From positions 864,191 through 928,190 of the forward strand of contig NZ_JAUFPK010000001.1 in NCBI RefSeq assembly GCF_030409225.1: a stretch of DNA of 64,000 nt, written 5' to 3'. Origin of the DNA: Aquisalimonas lutea (GTDB lineage Bacteria; Pseudomonadota; Gammaproteobacteria; Nitrococcales; Aquisalimonadaceae). Both the position numbers and the translations under genes were made by a program. This document shows positions 1-9,607 of the stretch, one piece after another (position 1 is the first letter of the stretch; each line of letters opens with the position of its first letter). Under the pieces are notes generated by a model. The model saw only the letters and a list, made by a program, of their open reading frames with translations, had not been told where the DNA came from and did not search any database.

Positions 1-42
1 CCGCCCTCCCGGGCCGACCCTCCGGAGCCGTTCGGTCCGGAT

Positions 43-3000
43 CTAACGCCGCAACAGGCGCGCGGAAGCGTTCTCCACCAGGGAGTACGCCGCGGGGATG
101 ACCACCAGGGTGAGCAGCATGGACGAGACCATGCCGCTGATGATGGCCACCGCCAGCGGGCCCTGGGTCTCGGCCCCGGCGCCGATGCCGATGGCCGCCG
201 GCAGCATGGCCAGGATCAGCGTCAGCGAGGTCATGAGAATGGGCCGCAGCCGGATGGGGCAGGCCCGTGTCAGGGCATCGTCGATGCTGAGCTCCAGCCG
301 CTCGCGGTACTGGTTGGTGAGATCCACCAGCAGGATGCCGTTCTTCGTGACCAGCCCCACCAGCAGCACCAGGCCGATCATGGAGTAGATGTTCAGGGTG
401 TGGCCGAACAGCCACAACCCCAGCACCCCGCCCACCATGGCCAGGGGCAGCGCGGCCAGGATGATCAGCGGCTGGACGAACGAGTTGAACTGGCTGCCCA
501 GCACCATGTACACGAGCACGATGGCGACCACGAACACGAACATGATGGCCCCCAGCGTGCGCTCGAACTCCTCCGCCTGGCCCACCAGGTTGAGGGAGTA
601 GCCCAGGGGCAGGATCTCCTCGGCTTCGGCCTCCACCAGGCGCACGGCCTCGGCCAGCGACACCGAGGGATTGGAATAGAACTGGGCGGAGTACTCCAGG
701 TTGTAGCGACCGATCACGGCCGGTCCGAGCTCGGGCCGGAAGGTGGCCAGGGTGTCCAGGCGGACCATGTCGCCGGAGTCCGTGCGCAGGAACAGCTTCT
801 CCAGGTCCCCGGGCGTCTGCAGGGTGCCCTGCCGGGCCTTGAGACGGACATCGTAGCGCTGCCCGCCGCCGGGCTCGTCGTTGTAGCGGGCGATGTCGAC
901 ACCGCCGGCCAGGACGTTGGCCGCCCGCGTCACCTCGAAGCTGGTGATCCCCAGCGTGCGCGCACGGTCGCGGTCCACGTCCACCACCAGCTCCGGCTGA
1001 TTCAGGCTCAGGTCCAGGTCCAGGGTCTCGATGGCGTCGCTGGCGCGCAGGCGCTGCTCCATCTCCTCGGCAAGGCGGGCGACCTCCTGGAGATTCGGCC
1101 CGGTGATGTTGAACTGCAGGGGCTCGCCGCGCTGGCCGCCGATGAGCGGTACCGACGAGGTGAACGCCTGCACGCCGCTGAGCCCGGACAGCTCCTCCTG
1201 GACCTGCGCGGAGATCTCCTGCTGGCTCAGCTCGCGCTCGTCCCGCGGATCCAGGCGCACGAAGGAGATGCCCTCGTTCACCTGTCCCTGGCTGCCCAGC
1301 CCGATGGCGGTGAAGTAGGAGCGGACGCCCTGCTGATCCGCCAGAATCTCCTCCACCTCCCGGAGCTTGTCGTCGGTGTAGTCGATGCTGGAGCCCAGCG
1401 GCGTCTGGATATTGACCAGGAACTGGCCCTCGTCTTCCTCCGGCGCGAACTCGCCGCCCAGGTCCCCGAACAGGCTGGCGGTGCCGCCGGTGATCAGCGC
1501 GGCCAGCAGCAGCGTGAGCCAGCGGAAGCGCAGGGCCCGCCCGAGCAGCCAGCGGTAGCCGTTCTCCATGGCGCGGAAGCCGCGCTCCAGGAAGTTGTAG
1601 ACCCGGCCGTGCTCCCGGGGCACGGACAGGAACCGCGAGCACAGCATGGGCGTGAGCGTCAGCGCCACGATGCTCGAGGCGAGCACGCCCATGGCCACCA
1701 CCACCGCGAAGGATTCGAAGAACCGGCCGATGATGCCCTCCATGAACAGCACCGGCAGGAAGATCGAGATCAGTGCCAGGGTGGTGGCGATCACCGCGAA
1801 GAACACCTCGTTGGAGCCCACGATGGCCCCTTCCACGGGATCGTCGATGCCCTCCTCGCGGTGGCGGAAGATGTTCTCGAGGACGACGATGGAGTCGTCC
1901 ACCACCACGCCGATGAGCAGCAGCATCGCCAGCATGGTGAGCGCGTTCAGGGTGTAGCCGAGGAAGTAGATCACCGCGATCACCGCCGCCAGCGCGACCG
2001 GGATCGACAGGGTGACGATGAGCGTCGAGCGCAGGTTCTTCAGGAATATCCACAGGACGAACGCCGCGAACAGCACGCCCAGTCCCAGGGTGACGTACAG
2101 GGTGTCGATCATCTCCAGGATGAACACGGATTGGTCCGAGGAGATGTTGATCTCCATCCCCGGCGGCAGCTGGGGCCGGATTTCCTCGTCCAGGCGCCGC
2201 TTGACCTCGTCGATGATGGCCACGGTGTTGGTGCCCGAGACCTTGACGATGCCCAGGCCCACCGTGGGCTCGCCGTTGAAGCGCGCCAGCGAGCGCCGGT
2301 CCGCCAGGCCGTCCACCACCTCGGCGACGTCCTCGAGGCGGATCAGGGCGCCGTCCTGGGACGCGACGATGAGCTGCTCCAGGGCGTGGGGCTGGTGGTA
2401 CTCCATGTCCAGCTTGAGCAGCCGCTCGGTGCGCTCCGCCACCAGGAATCCGCCGGGAAGCTGGAAGTGCTCCGCCTCCATGGCGTTGATCAGGTCGTTG
2501 ACGGTCAGGCCGTATGCGGCCAGGCGGTCCGGCTTGACCTCCACGCGGATGGTGCGCTCCAGGCCGCCGCCCACCTGGACCTCGCCCACGCCATTGATGT
2601 TCTCGATCCGGGGCCGGACCACGTTGCGGGCGTAGGTGCTCAGCTGCTGCTGCGTGCGGTCGCCCTGCACGCTGAGCCACATGATGGGCTGGGCATCGGT
2701 CTCGACCTTCTGGATCACCGGTGCCTCGGCGTCATCGGGCAGCCGCTGGCGGATCTCGTTGATCTTCGCCTGGACCTCGTTGAAGGCCACGTCGATGTCC
2801 ACGTCGAGATCGAAGGTAATGGTGACCACGGACGTGCCCGGGCTGGAGGTGGACTGGATGGAGTCGATGCCGGGGACGGTGTTCACCGCCCGCTCCACCT
2901 CCGAGGTGATGGCGGCGTCGATGATCTCCGGATCCGCGCCGGGCTGGACCACCGTCACGTTGATGACCGGGAAGTCGATGTTGGGAATGCGGTCGGTGCC

Positions 3001-3096
3001 CACCTCCTGGTAGCCGATGACGCCGAACAGCACCAGCACGGCGCTGATCATCACCGCCAGCACGTGTCGCCGGATGGAGAGCTCGGGCAGGGTCAT
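43..3096 (-). CDS. RND-family efflux pump inner-membrane permease (AcrB-like)
   Basis: This 1017-residue protein is a proton-driven resistance-nodulation-division transporter that would export drugs or other amphiphiles across the inner membrane into a periplasmic adaptor. The first membrane segment lies at about residues 13-30, and a large periplasmic loop follows with the porter-domain pattern of the family. The proton-relay pair typical of transmembrane helix 4 is present (Asp400-Asp401 in GVVVDDSIVVLEN), so the pump looks functional. The second periplasmic loop and C-terminal helices are also present, and the length is normal for the family. It sits 5 bp after the fusion-protein gene and ends a tetR-adaptor-permease operon. 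No outer-membrane channel gene is adjacent, so a TolC-type partner must be encoded elsewhere. The substrate cannot be read from the sequence. Confidence 0.95.
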   Translation of the reverse strand: MTLPELSIRRHVLAVMISAVLVLFGVIGYQEVGTDRIPNIDFPVINVTVVQPGADPEIIDAAITSEVERAVNTVPGIDSIQSTSSPGTSVVTITFDLDVDIDVAFNEVQAKINEIRQRLPDDAEAPVIQKVETDAQPIMWLSVQGDRTQQQLSTYARNVVRPRIENINGVGEVQVGGGLERTIRVEVKPDRLAAYGLTVNDLINAMEAEHFQLPGGFLVAERTERLLKLDMEYHQPHALEQLIVASQDGALIRLEDVAEVVDGLADRRSLARFNGEPTVGLGIVKVSGTNTVAIIDEVKRRLDEEIRPQLPPGMEINISSDQSVFILEMIDTLYVTLGLGVLFAAFVLWIFLKNLRSTLIVTLSIPVALAAVIAVIYFLGYTLNALTMLAMLLLIGVVVDDSIVVLENIFRHREEGIDDPVEGAIVGSNEVFFAVIATTLALISIFLPVLFMEGIIGRFFESFAVVVAMGVLASSIVALTLTPMLCSRFLSVPREHGRVYNFLERGFRAMENGYRWLLGRALRFRWLTLLLAALITGGTASLFGDLGGEFAPEEDEGQFLVNIQTPLGSSIDYTDDKLREVEEILADQQGVRSYFTAIGLGSQGQVNEGISFVRLDPRDERELSQQEISAQVQEELSGLSGVQAFTSSVPLIGGQRGEPLQFNITGPNLQEVARLAEEMEQRLRASDAIETLDLDLSLNQPELVVDVDRDRARTLGITSFEVTRAANVLAGGVDIARYNDEPGGGQRYDVRLKARQGTLQTPGDLEKLFLRTDSGDMVRLDTLATFRPELGPAVIGRYNLEYSAQFYSNPSVSLAEAVRLVEAEAEEILPLGYSLNLVGQAEEFERTLGAIMFVFVVAIVLVYMVLGSQFNSFVQPLIILAALPLAMVGGVLGLWLFGHTLNIYSMIGLVLLVGLVTKNGILLVDLTNQYRERLELSIDDALTRACPIRLRPILMTSLTLILAMLPAAIGIGAGAETQGPLAVAIISGMVSSMLLTLVVIPAAYSLVENASARLLRR

Positions 3097-3101
3097 GGAC
3101 G

Positions 3102-4181
3102 CTACTCCTCGTCCGTGCGGATCGTGGCGCCGTCGGACAGGAAGCCGGCGCCGTCCACCGCGATCACCTCGCCCGCCTCCAGGCCGTCGCGGATCTCCAG
3201 GCGAGCCGGCAGGCGCTCGCCGACCTCGACCCTGCGCTCGTGGGCCGTGCCGTCCCGGATGACGTAGACCACTTCACCGGCGGGCCGCTGGATCACGGCC
3301 GTCGCCGGCACCACGATGCTGTCCCGCTCGGCCACGGTGACCGTGGCGTTGACGCTGCCGCCCCGGCGCCAGCCGCCGGGGTTTTCCACGTTCACGATGG
3401 CCTCGAACGTGCGGCTCTGGTCGGCCAGCCCCGGGCGCAGCTCGCTGATGGTGCTGTTGACAGTGCCCTCCGCCACGGGCGCGCGCAGCCGCACCGGCTG
3501 GCCCACCTCGAGGCGCTGGGCCACGGTCTCCGGGAAGGGCAGGCGCACGCGCAGCAGGTCCTGGCTGATCAGGCGGAACAGGGGCTCGCCCGGCGCCGTG
3601 TAGTCGCCCACCGAGACCAGTCGGGCGTCAATGGCGGCGTCGACGGGTGCCTCCACGGTGGTGTGGCGCAGATCGATCTCGGTGCTCTCGACCCGGGAAC
3701 GGGCGGCTTCGAGATCCTCTTCCAGGGATTCCACCTCGCTTTCGAGGGTGTCGAAACGGGACTGGGTGACGTAGCCGTCTTCCAGCAGCTCCGCGTTGCG
3801 CTCCAGCTCCCGGCGCCGGGTCCGCAGACTGGCCTGCAGCCGCCGCACGTCCGTGCGGGCCTGCGCCAGCGCAAGCTCGTAGGGTTCCGGGTCGATCCGC
3901 AGAAGCGGCTGCCCCTGGGTCACCTCGTCGCCCTCCTCGGCGTGGATCTCCAGGATCGTCCCCGAGACCTCCGCCGTCAGGGTGGGCGCCGTCTTGCTGG
4001 TGAGGCGGCCGATAGTGCTCTCGGTGACGGCAACGGTGTCCCGGCTTGCCTGCTGAGTGGTAATCAGCACGCCGGGATTGTCGGGTTCGCCGTCTCCGCT
4101 GCCGTTGTCGGCGTTGCCGTTGCTGCATCCCGCGACAAGGCCGAGGATCAGCAGGATGAGCAGGCTGTTGATGCGTCCCAT
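3102..4181 (-). CDS. RND efflux periplasmic adaptor (membrane fusion protein), lipoprotein
   Basis: This is a periplasmic adaptor of the HlyD/AcrA family, 359 residues from the preferred start. That start (ATG at 4181) is chosen because an AAGGA-type ribosome site lies about 8 bases upstream. It also makes the protein begin with a clean lipoprotein signal: a hydrophobic run followed by the lipobox LVAGC, with Cys19 as the lipidated residue. An in-frame start 39 bases further upstream would bury this signal. A biotinyl-lipoyl-like half motif (EGDEVTQGQPLLRIDPEPY), a coiled-coil hairpin rich in Arg, Glu and Leu, a second half motif and a beta-barrel region follow in family order. It would link the permease immediately downstream to an outer-membrane channel. 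Confidence 0.93.
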   Translation of the reverse strand: MGRINSLLILLILGLVAGCSNGNADNGSGDGEPDNPGVLITTQQASRDTVAVTESTIGRLTSKTAPTLTAEVSGTILEIHAEEGDEVTQGQPLLRIDPEPYELALAQARTDVRRLQASLRTRRRELERNAELLEDGYVTQSRFDTLESEVESLEEDLEAARSRVESTEIDLRHTTVEAPVDAAIDARLVSVGDYTAPGEPLFRLISQDLLRVRLPFPETVAQRLEVGQPVRLRAPVAEGTVNSTISELRPGLADQSRTFEAIVNVENPGGWRRGGSVNATVTVAERDSIVVPATAVIQRPAGEVVYVIRDGTAHERRVEVGERLPARLEIRDGLEAGEVIAVDGAGFLSDGATIRTDEE

Positions 4182-4216
4182 ACTTGCGGTTCCTTGCAAA
4201 GGTGGGCGAAGAAGGC

Positions 4217-4888
4217 TCACGGAGTTCCGGCCGGGGGCTCCAGGCCCGGGCGCAGCAGCGTCATCAGCGCCGCGCAGTAGGTATCGGGGTCGCAGTCGCT
4301 CCCCGGGGTCTGCAGCCGCGGCAGCACGTCGCGCAGCTCGAAGTACATGAACGTGCTCCCGACCAGTGCCAGGGCGGCGGTCAGGGCCACGGTGTCGTCA
4401 CGGCGCCCGCGCTCGCTCAGCGCCGGCTCGAGCAGTGCCAGCATCTCCCGGAGCCCGTCGCCGAGGGTCTCCTCGGCGCGCTCGCGCTGGACATTGCCGC
4501 GCTGATTGAGCATCTGGCGCAGGAACAGGTTCACCGACGAGGGATCCTCCAGCATCCTTTCCAGGTGCTTGCGGGCGAAGCGTTCCATGCGCTCGCCGAG
4601 AGGGACGGAATCGTCCGCCAGCTCGGTCAGGATCTCGTCGAAGGTCATCCGCGAGTCCTGCAGCACCGCTTCGTAGAGCTGCGCCTTGCTGCTGAAGTGG
4701 TGAAAGACGTTGGCCTTGCTGACCTCCGCGCGGGCGGCGATGTCGCGAATGGAGACGCCGTCGAAGCCCCGTTCCCCGAACAGCTCCCGGGCGGCGGCAA
4801 GGACCCGCTGCGCCGCCTCCGTGCGAACCTCGGTGTGCGGACTGGTCTGTTCCGGCACCACAATACCCCGGCAATTGGTCGTGTTCAT
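4217..4888 (-). CDS. TetR/AcrR-family transcriptional repressor
   Basis: This is a one-component repressor, 223 residues from the preferred start. The N-terminal helix-turn-helix is clear: ARELFGERGFDGVSIRDIA followed by the recognition segment VSKANVFHHFSSKAQLYEAV. The remainder is the variable helical ligand domain. The ATG at 4888 is preferred over one 51 bases upstream because the extra residues are low-quality sequence and a GGGG-type ribosome site precedes 4888. It is the first gene of the operon with the adaptor and pump, 35 bp upstream of the adaptor, so it probably represses the pump and itself. The ligand is unknown. Confidence 0.92.
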   Translation of the reverse strand: MNTTNCRGIVVPEQTSPHTEVRTEAAQRVLAAARELFGERGFDGVSIRDIAARAEVSKANVFHHFSSKAQLYEAVLQDSRMTFDEILTELADDSVPLGERMERFARKHLERMLEDPSSVNLFLRQMLNQRGNVQRERAEETLGDGLREMLALLEPALSERGRRDDTVALTAALALVGSTFMYFELRDVLPRLQTPGSDCDPDTYCAALMTLLRPGLEPPAGTP

Positions 4889-4996
4889 GGCGATCCCCGT
4901 GCACACCGGCCGGTACGCGGGGCCGGAGCTGTTCCGCAACAGCCCGGCGCGACCAGGGATCGCACATCTCCGGACGCCGGGGCAGGCTACCCGGGC

Positions 4997-5012
4997 TGAC
5001 CGGTCGGTCGGA
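4997..5012. promoter_or_regulatory. candidate TetR-family operator upstream of the efflux operon
   Basis: About 110 bases upstream of the tetR start lies GACCGGTCGGTC, which contains the perfect palindrome GACCGGTC and overlaps a second copy of the half site CGGTC. TetR/AcrR operators in high-GC proteobacteria often look like this. The call rests on this resemblance and on its position in the only long gap (4889-5059) before the operon. No good promoter hexamers were recognised beside it. Confidence 0.4.
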
Positions 5013-5059
5013 CAGGGACTTTACCGAGGGCCGGACGCCGATGCAAGCCCGTCCCGGGA

Positions 5060-5413
5060 TTACCCGCCGGCAAGGACCCCGGCGGCGAGGAGCAGGAACG
5101 CGATGACCCCGGCGCTGGCGTGGAGGAGGATCAGCGGCAGGATCACGGGCTCGTCCCGCCGGCGCACCGCCAGCGTGAATGCACCGCCCAGTGCCGCCAG
5201 GAGGAAGACCAGGAAGGCGCTGTTCAGGAGCAGGTTCTCCGGTCCGGTGGCGAGCCGCAGGCCCAGGACGGCAAGCCCCGCCAGGGCGACCAGGGCATGG
5301 GGATACCCCAGGGAGACGACGGGACGCCGCCGGCGGTGACTGCGCGACAGCGTCAACGCCCCCAGGACCATGCCGGCGAGAAACAGGACCAGGCTGGCAG
5401 CGGCCACGGGCAA
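5060..5413 (-). CDS. small integral membrane protein of unknown function
   Basis: This 117-residue protein is not recognised as any named family. It is almost entirely hydrophobic, with four likely membrane segments near residues 3-22, 38-56, 63-83 and 91-115, separated by basic loops (SRSHRRRRP and VRRRDEP). It resembles generic four-helix membrane proteins of the DUF type. Its start lies 63 bp from the divergent gene at 5477, so the two may share a control region. Its end faces the upstream region of the tetR operon. Codon use matches its GC-rich neighbours. Confidence 0.65.
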   Translation of the reverse strand: MPVAAASLVLFLAGMVLGALTLSRSHRRRRPVVSLGYPHALVALAGLAVLGLRLATGPENLLLNSAFLVFLLAALGGAFTLAVRRRDEPVILPLILLHASAGVIAFLLLAAGVLAGG

Positions 5414-5439
5414 TCGCCTCCGCGTCGGCGGGAATCAGT

Positions 5440-5451
5440 CTACCATGGTAG
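5440..5451. repeat. 12-bp perfect palindrome in a divergent promoter gap
   Basis: CTACCATGGTAG is a perfect palindrome in the 63-bp space between two divergently transcribed orphan genes (starts at 5413 and 5477). It could be a binding site for a dimeric regulator. No known motif was recognised, and a chance palindrome of this length is not excluded. Confidence 0.3.
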
Positions 5452-5476
5452 CAGGGGGCCGACGGAGAGACCGGCC

Positions 5477-5806
5477 ATGCGTGGATACGGGCGCAGCGCC
5501 CGGGCAACGGTGCTGGGGCTTGTCCTGAGCGCGTCGCTGTTCGCGGCGGATCGCGATCCCGGGGACTGGCACTACGCCATGGAGGGTCAGCTCCTCCGGG
5601 ACCGCGTGCGCGTGCTCATCGACGGCGAGACGGCGCTGGAGGCGCACATGCGCTTCTTCGGCGGCCGGCGCGAGGCACGCGCCGAAGGCCGCTTCCGGGG
5701 CCGTTCCCTGGTGATCCGGTGCACCCGCAATCCGCTGGTGGACGCGCTCAGCTGCTGGATCCGGGTGGACGGCGAGGTGCGCAGCAACCACGTCGTCATG
5801 CAGTAG
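5477..5806 (+). CDS. small secreted protein of unknown function
   Basis: This 109-residue protein has no family I recognise. The ATG at 5477 is supported by a GGAGAGA ribosome site 6-12 bases upstream. The N-terminus is a probable Sec signal peptide: basic residues, a hydrophobic stretch ending LVLSASLFAADRD, and cleavage likely near residue 24. The mature part is short, Arg-rich and predicted beta-rich, with two cysteines (in VIRCTRN and ALSCWIR) that could form a disulfide in the periplasm. It ends 11 bp from the convergent gene at 5818-7389. A periplasmic or surface role is inferred only from the signal peptide. Confidence 0.6.
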   Translation: MRGYGRSARATVLGLVLSASLFAADRDPGDWHYAMEGQLLRDRVRVLIDGETALEAHMRFFGGRREARAEGRFRGRSLVIRCTRNPLVDALSCWIRVDGEVRSNHVVMQ

Positions 5807-5817
5807 CTCCCCGGGCG

Positions 5818-7389
5818 CTACGGAGCCGGGGCCAGAGCGTCCAGTGCCCGGTACTGCGGGTCTGCCGCCGTGTCCAACTGCAGGGTGTCCGGCAGCTCGT
5901 CGGCATCCGGGAGCTCCGCTGCGCGGAGCTGGTGGTCCAGCACCGTGGTATCCGCCTCGGACGGGTCGCGTCCGGCCTGCTGCCGGGCCCGGATGCGCTC
6001 GCGCAGCACGTTCTCCGGCGCCTGGCACGCCACCACGGTAAAGGGAATGCCGGCGGCCTCCGCGAGTGCGCGGAAGCGGTCGCGCTCGTCGCGGCGCAGG
6101 CTGGCGGCGTCCACCACGACACTGCAGCCGGCCCGGAGCAGTTGCCCCGCGCGTTCCTCCAGGCGTCGGTAGGTACGCTCGGAAGTGGCGCGGTCGTACG
6201 GCCCCTGGCCGACACCGGCGCCGGTGCGCGCGTCCGCGTCCAGGTCCAGCAGCCGCTTGCGCTCCACGTCCGAGCGCACCCGGATCGCCGCCAGGCGCTC
6301 CACCAGCGCGCGTGCCACCGTGGACTTGCCGCTGCCGGAGAGGCCGTGCATGAGAACCAGCCGCGGTGTCGGCAGCTGCGTCTCCGCCTCGGCCTCGTCC
6401 AGGTACTGGTCGCGGTGGCGTCGGGCCTCGTCGCGCGTGCGCGCATCCGCACCGGTGTCGTCCGCCCGCAGGCCGCTGACCTTTGCCCGTACCAGCGCCC
6501 GGTACGCCCGGTAGAACGGCAGCAGGACCGCGCCGTCGTAATCGCCGGTCGCCTCCAGGTAGGCGCTCAGGAAGCGCGCGGCCAGGTCCGGGCGCCCGCG
6601 GCTCTGCAGGTCCATGGCCAAGAACGCCGCTTCGTTGATGACATCGATCCAGCGCAGCTCCGGGGCGAACTCGATGCCGTCGAAGATCACCGGCCGGCCG
6701 TCCACGTCGACGATGTTGCCCAGGTGGAGATCGCCGTGGCACTCGCGGATGCGCCGGTCCGCGCGCCGCTGCCGGAAGACCGGCTCCAGCGCCGCCAGGC
6801 GCTCCTCGGTCCAGCCGGCGAGATGGTCCAGACGGGCATCGACGCCGAGCTGCCCGCGCAGCGCCGTGATGTTGTCGCGGGCCGGGGCGGCCACCGCCTC
6901 CGGTGTGCCCCAGCCGGTGTCCGGCCCGGCCACCGCCGCGGCCTCGTGAAACGGACCCACCTGGGCCGCGACGGCCTCCAGGTCGTCTCCCCGGAGAAGA
7001 TCCTGTTCCAGCAACCGGTGGTAGAGGCGTGTGTCGTCGAAGCGCTGCATCTGCACGGCCCAGTCCAGCAGCGGACCGTCGCCGTCGATCGCCGGGTCGT
7101 CCGGCGTTCCGGTGACAGCGATGCGCTGGAGGTAGAGCTCGGGGGCCAGGCGGCGATTCAGCCGCAGCTCCTCGTCGCAGGCGTGCCGGCGACGGTCGCG
7201 GGTGGTGAAGTCCAGGAAGCCGAGATCCAGGGGCTTCTTGAGCTTGTACGCGTAGTCGTCGGTGAGCAGGACCGTGGAGATGTGCGTCTCCACTACGGTG
7301 ACGCCGGAGACGGCGTGGGGATAGCGGGCGGGTTGCCGGAGGCACTCGGCCATGCGCCGGTGCGCATCCGCTGTCAGCTCGCGGCTCAT
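5818..7389 (-). CDS. fused aminoglycoside-phosphotransferase-like / P-loop kinase protein
   Basis: This 523-residue protein joins two phosphotransfer modules. The N-terminal part (about 25-320) resembles the APH/choline-kinase fold, with the catalytic-loop motif HGDLHLGN (His218-Gly219-Asp220) and a second motif VIFDGIEF that supplies the metal-binding Asp. The C-terminal part is a zeta-toxin/gluconate-kinase-like P-loop domain (AAA_33) with Walker A GLSGSGKST at 349-357. Proteins of this build are widespread and annotated only by domain; the substrate is unknown. The start ATG at 7389 overlaps the aroE stop by 4 bp (ATGA), so the two are translationally coupled. An upstream in-frame extension would read through aroE and is rejected. 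Resistance to aminoglycosides should not be assumed. Confidence 0.88.
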   Translation of the reverse strand: MSRELTADAHRRMAECLRQPARYPHAVSGVTVVETHISTVLLTDDYAYKLKKPLDLGFLDFTTRDRRRHACDEELRLNRRLAPELYLQRIAVTGTPDDPAIDGDGPLLDWAVQMQRFDDTRLYHRLLEQDLLRGDDLEAVAAQVGPFHEAAAVAGPDTGWGTPEAVAAPARDNITALRGQLGVDARLDHLAGWTEERLAALEPVFRQRRADRRIRECHGDLHLGNIVDVDGRPVIFDGIEFAPELRWIDVINEAAFLAMDLQSRGRPDLAARFLSAYLEATGDYDGAVLLPFYRAYRALVRAKVSGLRADDTGADARTRDEARRHRDQYLDEAEAETQLPTPRLVLMHGLSGSGKSTVARALVERLAAIRVRSDVERKRLLDLDADARTGAGVGQGPYDRATSERTYRRLEERAGQLLRAGCSVVVDAASLRRDERDRFRALAEAAGIPFTVVACQAPENVLRERIRARQQAGRDPSEADTTVLDHQLRAAELPDADELPDTLQLDTAADPQYRALDALAPAP

Positions 7390-8228
7390 TCGCCGGTGCT
7401 CTCGTCCATGGCGCGGCGGAGTTCGCGGATGACCGGCCGGGTATCCGGGGCGACGCCGCGCCACAGACGGAACGACTCCGCGGCCTGCTCCACCAGCATG
7501 CCCAGGCCGTCCACCACCGTGGCCGCCCCCTGGTTCCCGGCCCACTGCATGAACGGCGTGGGCTCGGCGCCGTAGACCATGTCGTAGGCGGCCGCGCCGG
7601 CGGCGAACAGGCCGTCCGGCAGCGGCGGGACGGACCCGCTGAGCCCCGTCGACGTGCCGTTGATGACGACATCGAAGGGGGTTGCGCCGGCGAGCTCGTC
7701 GAAGCCGCAGGCGGCGCTGTCGTGGGCCTCGGGACACAGCCGCAGCAGGCCCTCGGCGCGGGAGACGGTGCGGTTGGCGATGACCAGCATGGCCGGGTGC
7801 TCCGCGGCCAGCAGCTGCAGCACGCCCCGGACGGCGCCGCCGGCGCCGACCACCAGGATCCGGCGCCCGCGCAGCGCCACCCCGTGGTTGTCCCGCAGGT
7901 CCCGGATCAGCCCCTCGCCGTCGGTGTTGTCGCCGTGGCGGCCGCCGTCGCTGCGGAACAGCAGGGTATTCACGGCGCCGCAGGCGTCCGCCCGCGGGCT
8001 GTGGCTGTCGGCGACGTCCCAGGCCTCCTCCTTGAACGGCACGGTGACGTTGAGCCCGCGGCCGCCCTCGTCCTGGAACTGCTCCACCGCCTCGGCGAAG
8101 CCGTCCACGGGGACCTCCCGGCGCGTGTAGACGATGTCCTCGCCGGTCTGTTCCGCGAAGCGGGCGTGAATCCAGGGCGACCGGCTATGGGCGACGGGAT
8201 TTCCGAAAACGGCGTAGTGATCGGTCAT
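7386..8228 (-). CDS. aroE: shikimate 5-dehydrogenase
   Basis: AroE reduces 3-dehydroshikimate to shikimate with NADPH, the fourth step of the shikimate pathway, in the cytoplasm. The 280-residue protein carries the substrate-binding N-terminal motif NPVAHSRSP, the catalytic lysine Lys66 in NVTVPFKEEAW, the partner Asp103 in GDNTDGEG, and the nucleotide-binding loop VVGAGGAVRG (about 127-135). Length and motif spacing are normal. It follows hemB by 25 bp and overlaps the downstream kinase gene by 4 bp, so hemB-aroE-kinase is probably one transcript. Confidence 0.97.
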   Translation of the reverse strand: MTDHYAVFGNPVAHSRSPWIHARFAEQTGEDIVYTRREVPVDGFAEAVEQFQDEGGRGLNVTVPFKEEAWDVADSHSPRADACGAVNTLLFRSDGGRHGDNTDGEGLIRDLRDNHGVALRGRRILVVGAGGAVRGVLQLLAAEHPAMLVIANRTVSRAEGLLRLCPEAHDSAACGFDELAGATPFDVVINGTSTGLSGSVPPLPDGLFAAGAAAYDMVYGAEPTPFMQWAGNQGAATVVDGLGMLVEQAAESFRLWRGVAPDTRPVIRELRRAMDESTGE

Positions 8229-8253
8229 GGCTGCACCCTTCGGGGACGCGATG

Positions 8254-9309
<1,056 letters not shown>

Positions 9310-9460
9310 TTATGCCTGCCCGTCACGACTCCGCCCAAGGGTTAGGTACGAGGGCTTGCGGCCGGGCGGAAGGTCGACGGCGTTATGGGTGCGGGTTCCG
9401 ACGGTTGACGCGGCTGGGCCGGCTGCTGAACTCCATGGGCATATCCGGGGCGCCGGGGCG

Positions 9461-9549
9461 GGGAGGCCGGTCCCGGACACGCCGTATATACGTCCCTGTA
9501 GGCTCGACTGCGGCCGTCCTGGCCGCAGACGGTCCGGGACCGGCCTCCC
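9461..9549. repeat. nested inverted-repeat element, part 1
   Basis: Perfect 18-bp arms at 9461-9478 and 9532-9549 are complementary. Between them sits a second hairpin with an 8-bp stem (CTGCGGCC at 9508-9515 and GGCCGCAG at 9521-9528) and a 5-base loop. The segment between the arms, beginning near ATATACGTCCCTGTAGGCTC (9485-9504), resembles repeats I recall from intergenic regions of halophilic gammaproteobacteria; that is recall, not a search. It codes for nothing convincing. RNA from either strand could fold into a long two-tier stem. Confidence 0.7.
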
Positions 9550-9607
9550 GCTCCCGCGCGTGCCGAGGTTCGGTCCATGGGGCGCGCACCGGCGCGTGAC
9601 GATAGCC

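Noticed and set aside
400-3267. Long open frame opposite the RND pump and adaptor genes
   Set aside because: It is antisense to clear family genes and its product is a low-complexity Arg/His/Gln-rich string, as expected from high GC third positions.
5818-7389. Aminoglycoside resistance gene
   Set aside because: The APH-like fold alone does not show this; the fused P-loop domain and metabolic context argue against it.
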